From JAFAZJ01 sp050183765 (GTDB taxonomy: Bacteria; Pseudomonadota; Alphaproteobacteria; Reyranellales; Reyranellaceae), in assembly GCA_050183765.1 (NCBI GenBank), contig JBFXAZ010000005.1:1-64000 (forward strand): a DNA stretch of 64,000 bases, written 5' to 3'. The notes beneath the pieces are model-generated. The model saw nothing but the letters and a program-made list of their open reading frames with translations, did no database searches and had not been told where the DNA came from. Position 1 is the stretch's first letter; each line of letters begins with the position of its first letter. The position numbers and the translations under genes are program-made. Below, piece by piece: positions 61,378-64,000 of this stretch.

Positions 61378-61491
61378 CTCCCTGTCCCCACGAAGGTGGG
61401 GAGAGGGTTGGGGTAAGGGGCTTACGCGCTGCAGCAGAGCCCCTCATCCGCCCTTCGGGCACCTTCTCCCCACCTTCACGGGGAGAAGGGA
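61378..61491. repeat. Palindromic intergenic repeat, copy D
   Basis: This divergent family member shows CCCCACGAAGGTGGGGAGAGG on the left and CCGCCCTTCGGGCACCTTCTCCCC plus CACCTTCACGGGGAGAAGGG on the right. The core differs (GGGGTAAGGGGC / GCCCCTC). It lies between two same-strand genes, so it would be transcribed inside an mRNA. Confidence 0.8.
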
Positions 61492-61500
61492 AGAGCGTGC

Positions 61501-62112
61501 TCATACGCCCGGTTCCTTCGAGCGGTCCCAGATGTTGGGCAGCGGCGTGGGGCTGTAGCCGGAGATGAAATCCTCGGCGCTGTTGTGCGCGAGGTCGAAT
61601 TTGTGCCGGCGGATGGCGCCGATGTTGCCGCCATAGACGTGGATGCTGATCGAGGCACGGTCGGGCAGCGCGTTGCTGACGCGGTGGATGTCGCCGATGG
61701 TCGGCGAGACGATGCCGACCTCGCCCGGGCGCAGGATCGCCTGCGTCACCGGCTCGAGGCAGCCGTCGGCGCAGCGCTCGTAGCGTTCCTCGCTCTCGGC
61801 GCCGCGCAGCATGCCGATCAGGCCCCAGGTCAGATGGTCGTGCACCGGCGTGAAGGCGCCCGGCGCCCAGACGAAGCTCACCACCGAGAAGCGCTCCTGC
61901 GGGTCGCAATAGAGCAGGTGCTGCTGATAGGTGCCGGGATTGGCGGCGGCGCAGGATTCCGGCAGCCAGTCGTCGTGCGCGACCAGATCGCCGAGCAGCT
62001 TGCCGCCGACCTCGACGATCGCCTTCTCGTCCTGGGCCTGCTGCGCGCCGCCGACAAGCGAGGTCATGTCCGCGAGGAAGCGGCGCAGGCGGTCATGGTT
62101 CAGGGTGGGCAT
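61501..62112 (-). CDS. Cysteine dioxygenase family cupin
   Basis: A 203-residue thiol dioxygenase-like protein. The iron ligands are in PVHDHLTWGLIGMLRG (two His) and GDIHRVSN (third His). The LTWGLIGMLRGAESEERY pattern and the late HVYGGNIGA fit bacterial cysteine / 3-mercaptopropionate dioxygenases. No Cys-Tyr crosslink pair is evident. It would oxidise a thiol to a sulfinic acid. ATG 62112 was chosen. Confidence 0.88.
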   Translation of the reverse strand: MPTLNHDRLRRFLADMTSLVGGAQQAQDEKAIVEVGGKLLGDLVAHDDWLPESCAAANPGTYQQHLLYCDPQERFSVVSFVWAPGAFTPVHDHLTWGLIGMLRGAESEERYERCADGCLEPVTQAILRPGEVGIVSPTIGDIHRVSNALPDRASISIHVYGGNIGAIRRHKFDLAHNSAEDFISGYSPTPLPNIWDRSKEPGV

Positions 62113-62183
62113 AGGTGATGCCTCATCGTGGATCGCCCAAGAGTGTCGGGGAGCGGCCAGCCGCGTCAAGCGCGACGACGGCG

Positions 62184-63377
62184 TCAGACCGCGCCCGCCG
62201 CCTTCAGCCCGGCGATTGCCGCAGCGTCATAGCCGGCCTCCTTCAGCACCTCCTCGGTGTGCTGGCCCAGGGCCGGCGGCGCGCGCTCGACCGAGGGGCC
62301 GCCATGCGCGAGCTTCACGCCGCTGCCGGCGAGCGTCACCGGGCCGTACTGCGTGTCGATCTTCTGCACGATGGTACGGTGCTCGAGCTGCGGGTGGGCC
62401 ATGATCTCGTCGATGGCGTAGACCTTGCCGCACGGCGCGTCGGCCTTGCGCAGGCGCTGCGCCCAGTTCATCGCCGTGTCGGCGGCCAGCGCCTCGGTGA
62501 TGATCGCCTTGACCTCCTTGGCATGCGCGATGCGCTTGTCCCAGTCGGCGAAGCGCGGATCGTCGACGGCATCGGGCCGGCCGATCTCGCGCATCAGGTT
62601 GCCGAACTGCTTGTCGGTCATGACGGCGAGCACGATGAAGCCGTCCTTGGTCGGGAACATGTCGCCGGTGGGCTTGCGGGTCACCGACTGGTTGGCGGCC
62701 TGCGGCGGGCGCTTGCCGGTGAAGGTGTATTCGGCGATCGAGGTGGCGAGGAACGACATCGTCGAGTCGAGCATGGCGATATCGACCAGCTGGCCCTTGC
62801 CGGTATGCGTGCGCTGGAAGAGCGCGGTGGCGACACCGAAGGCCGCCGTGGCGCCGGCGGTGACGTCGCAGGCCGGATAGCCTACCCGCGTCGGGCCGGT
62901 TTCGGGAAAGCCGGTGATCGACATCAGGCCGGACATCGCCTGCACCATGCCGTCGAAGGCGGCCGCCTTGCTCTCGGGGCCGGTCTGGCCGAAGCCCGAG
63001 ACCGCGCAATAGATCAGCCTGGGGTTGATCGCCGACAGTGCCTGGTAGCCGATGCCCAGGCCGTCCATGACTCCGGGACGGAAATTCTCCCAGACGATGT
63101 CGGCGGTCTCGACCAGCTTCTTCACGACGGCGATCGCCTCGGACTTCTTGAGGTCGAGCGTGATCGAACGCTTGTTGGCGTTGACCGCCATCCAGCCCGG
63201 CGCCATGCCGCGGTCGGACCACTCCTTGGCGACGCCGCCATAGCGCATGTCATCGCCGTCCTTCGACTCGATCTTGATCACGTCTGCGCCCATCAGCGCG
63301 AACTGGTAGGTCCCGAACGGGCCGGCGAGCACGCGGGTGAAATCGAGGATGCGGATTCCGGCGAACGGCTTGGTCAT
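62184..63377 (-). CDS. Class III CoA-transferase (CaiB/BaiF family)
   Basis: A 397-residue enzyme that moves CoA between carboxylic acids. It opens with GIRILDFTRVLAGPFGTYQFALMGADVIKIE (in parts), has NANKRSITLDLK, NFRPGVMDGLG and PACDVTAGATAAFGVA with the catalytic Asp, and AHPQLEHRTIVQ near the C terminus. The family includes formyl-CoA and succinyl-CoA:carboxylate transferases; the exact substrate is unknown. ATG 63377 was chosen. Confidence 0.94.
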   Translation of the reverse strand: MTKPFAGIRILDFTRVLAGPFGTYQFALMGADVIKIESKDGDDMRYGGVAKEWSDRGMAPGWMAVNANKRSITLDLKKSEAIAVVKKLVETADIVWENFRPGVMDGLGIGYQALSAINPRLIYCAVSGFGQTGPESKAAAFDGMVQAMSGLMSITGFPETGPTRVGYPACDVTAGATAAFGVATALFQRTHTGKGQLVDIAMLDSTMSFLATSIAEYTFTGKRPPQAANQSVTRKPTGDMFPTKDGFIVLAVMTDKQFGNLMREIGRPDAVDDPRFADWDKRIAHAKEVKAIITEALAADTAMNWAQRLRKADAPCGKVYAIDEIMAHPQLEHRTIVQKIDTQYGPVTLAGSGVKLAHGGPSVERAPPALGQHTEEVLKEAGYDAAAIAGLKAAGAV

Positions 63378-63402
63378 CGGGCGAGAGTCTCCTTCCACAC
63401 CA

Positions 63403-63505
63403 TCATGTCATCCTGAGCGCAGCGAAGGATCAGGCGGTATTGCGGTCACAGCAATGCACGGTGATCGTCGCGCCACCGCCGGGTCCTTCGCGGTGCTCAG
63501 GACGC
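63403..63505. repeat. Inverted repeat of the CCTGAGCG type
   Basis: Left copy GTCATCCTGAGCGCAGCGAAGGATC and right copy GGGTCCTTCGCGGTGCTCAGGACG are inverted and flank about 50 bp. It resembles the element at 2098-2216. It sits between the CoA-transferase start and the DUF488 stop. Confidence 0.65.
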
Positions 63506-63512
63506 CAGCGCG

Positions 63513-63905
63513 TTACGCCTCCGCCGCCTCGCGGATCAGCCGCTCGAGCGTGAAGCGGTGGCAGGTGGGCACGTTGCAGTAGCAGCCGATCTCGACCGGC
63601 GCGCGTTCGGCCATCGCGGCGATCAGCGCGATGGTCTGGCGGGCGGCGGCGTCGCCGGCGATCTGCTTCCTGTAGCCGGCGACCAGCGCCTTCCACGCCG
63701 CGTCCTTCTGCTTGCCATCGGGCGCGGCCTGGACGGCCTTCAGGAGCTCGGCGGCCGGCGACAGCGCCGGCATCCAGACGTCGAAGTACCGCCTGCGCTC
63801 CTCACGCGTGACGCCGCGCGGCAAGTAGCGCACGGCGCCGATGCGCAGCGCCGCGCCGCGCGGGCGCTCGGGATCGATGCGGTATTCGCCGAGCTTGAGG
63901 CTCAC
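63513..63905 (-). CDS. DUF488 family protein
   Basis: A 130-residue protein. The C-terminal GCYCNVPTCHRFTLERLI matches the conserved Cys-x-x-x...CHR motif of DUF488, and the N-terminal RYLPRGVTREERRRYFDVWMPALSP the family core. GTG 63905 overlaps the stop of the preceding frame by 4 bp (GTGA); the longer frame to 63929 is less likely. The function is unknown; DUF488 proteins often accompany nucleic-acid or stress genes. Confidence 0.8.
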   Translation of the reverse strand: MSLKLGEYRIDPERPRGAALRIGAVRYLPRGVTREERRRYFDVWMPALSPAAELLKAVQAAPDGKQKDAAWKALVAGYRKQIAGDAAARQTIALIAAMAERAPVEIGCYCNVPTCHRFTLERLIREAAEA

Positions 63906-64000
63906 CGTGCGTCCGCGTAGCGCGGCCACTGGTGCTGGGCGAGCTGGTCGAGGGTCGGCGTCGGCTTGCCCATGCGCAGCTGGTAGATCCAGTAGTTCGA
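63902..64000 (-). CDS. C-terminal fragment of a gene running off the right edge
   Basis: The last 32 codons of a minus-strand gene are visible: SNYWIYQLRMGKPTPTLDQL and then a short tail ending PRYADAR before TGA at 63902. The stop overlaps the GTG of the DUF488 gene, so they form an operon. I do not recognise the protein from this fragment. Confidence 0.6.
   Translation of the reverse strand, partial: SNYWIYQLRMGKPTPTLDQLAQHQWPRYADAR

Overview
This is a GC-rich window, roughly 70 % GC by eye, from an alphaproteobacterial chromosome. The lineage signs are a split F-type ATP synthase Fo operon with separate b and b' subunits, a CcrM-type GANTC methyltransferase next to RNase HII, the cluster mutY / DUF721 / dsbA-like / smc, the overlapping trio ispH-thrB-rnhA, a bacterial COQ7, and mosaic palindromic intergenic repeats like those of Rhizobiales and Rhodospirillales. 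The genus cannot be fixed from sequence alone; a Reyranella- or Vineibacter-like organism is a guess. I see no rRNA, tRNA, CRISPR array, phage block or insertion sequence. Most lines of DNA are housekeeping genes with small accessory insertions.

Layout. 0-10 kb: an amidohydrolase/secreted protein/flavodoxin operon, PhoH, a hybrid sensor kinase, YqgE, a DsbD/ScsB-type thiol reductase and a Rieske oxygenase. 10-16 kb: a tandem pair of peroxiredoxins, an APH-fold kinase, rnhA-thrB-ispH, a CDGSH protein, a lipoprotein and a TetR regulator. 16-22 kb: two small envelope genes behind a double-dyad operator, then a tandem glycine riboswitch controlling gcvT-gcvH-gcvPA-gcvPB. 22-28 kb: a PhyH dioxygenase whose start codon lies in a repeat, a PqiA-like protein, an AT-richer trypsin-like protease gene, and the Fo operon behind a good sigma-70 promoter. 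28-42 kb: COQ7, a PLP decarboxylase, a response regulator, smc, dsbA-like, DUF721, mutY, entericidin, ccrM, rnhB, a nucleotidyltransferase, an MFS exporter and Rnk. 42-54 kb: a nuclease, an ABC exporter, an SDR, CsbD, a GlxA-type regulator, a tautomerase, two LLM flavin oxidoreductases around a repeat, a TRAP transporter and a response regulator. 54-64 kb: small envelope proteins, a radical SAM protein, MoaB, a giant leucine-rich-repeat protein, enoyl-CoA hydratase, a cysteine-dioxygenase-like cupin, a CoA-transferase and DUF488.

The most striking feature is the first peroxiredoxin gene (10189-10671). It is intact except for one in-frame TGA, which falls exactly on the peroxidatic cysteine codon. 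A SECIS-like stem-loop follows it, and a cysteine-encoding paralogue lies 74 bp downstream. I read it as a selenocysteine peroxiredoxin that standard gene callers would truncate to start at 10348.

Other structures worth attention: five GANTC sites in 86 bp upstream of ccrM; a perfect 9-nt complement between the second glycine aptamer and the gcvT start codon; two TGAAC-N3-GTTCA dyads 21 bp apart; a palindromic repeat family at four sites, one copy of which supplies a start codon; a 32-bp-arm hairpin between DUF721 and mutY; and a duplicated LRR protein with a cysteine ladder.
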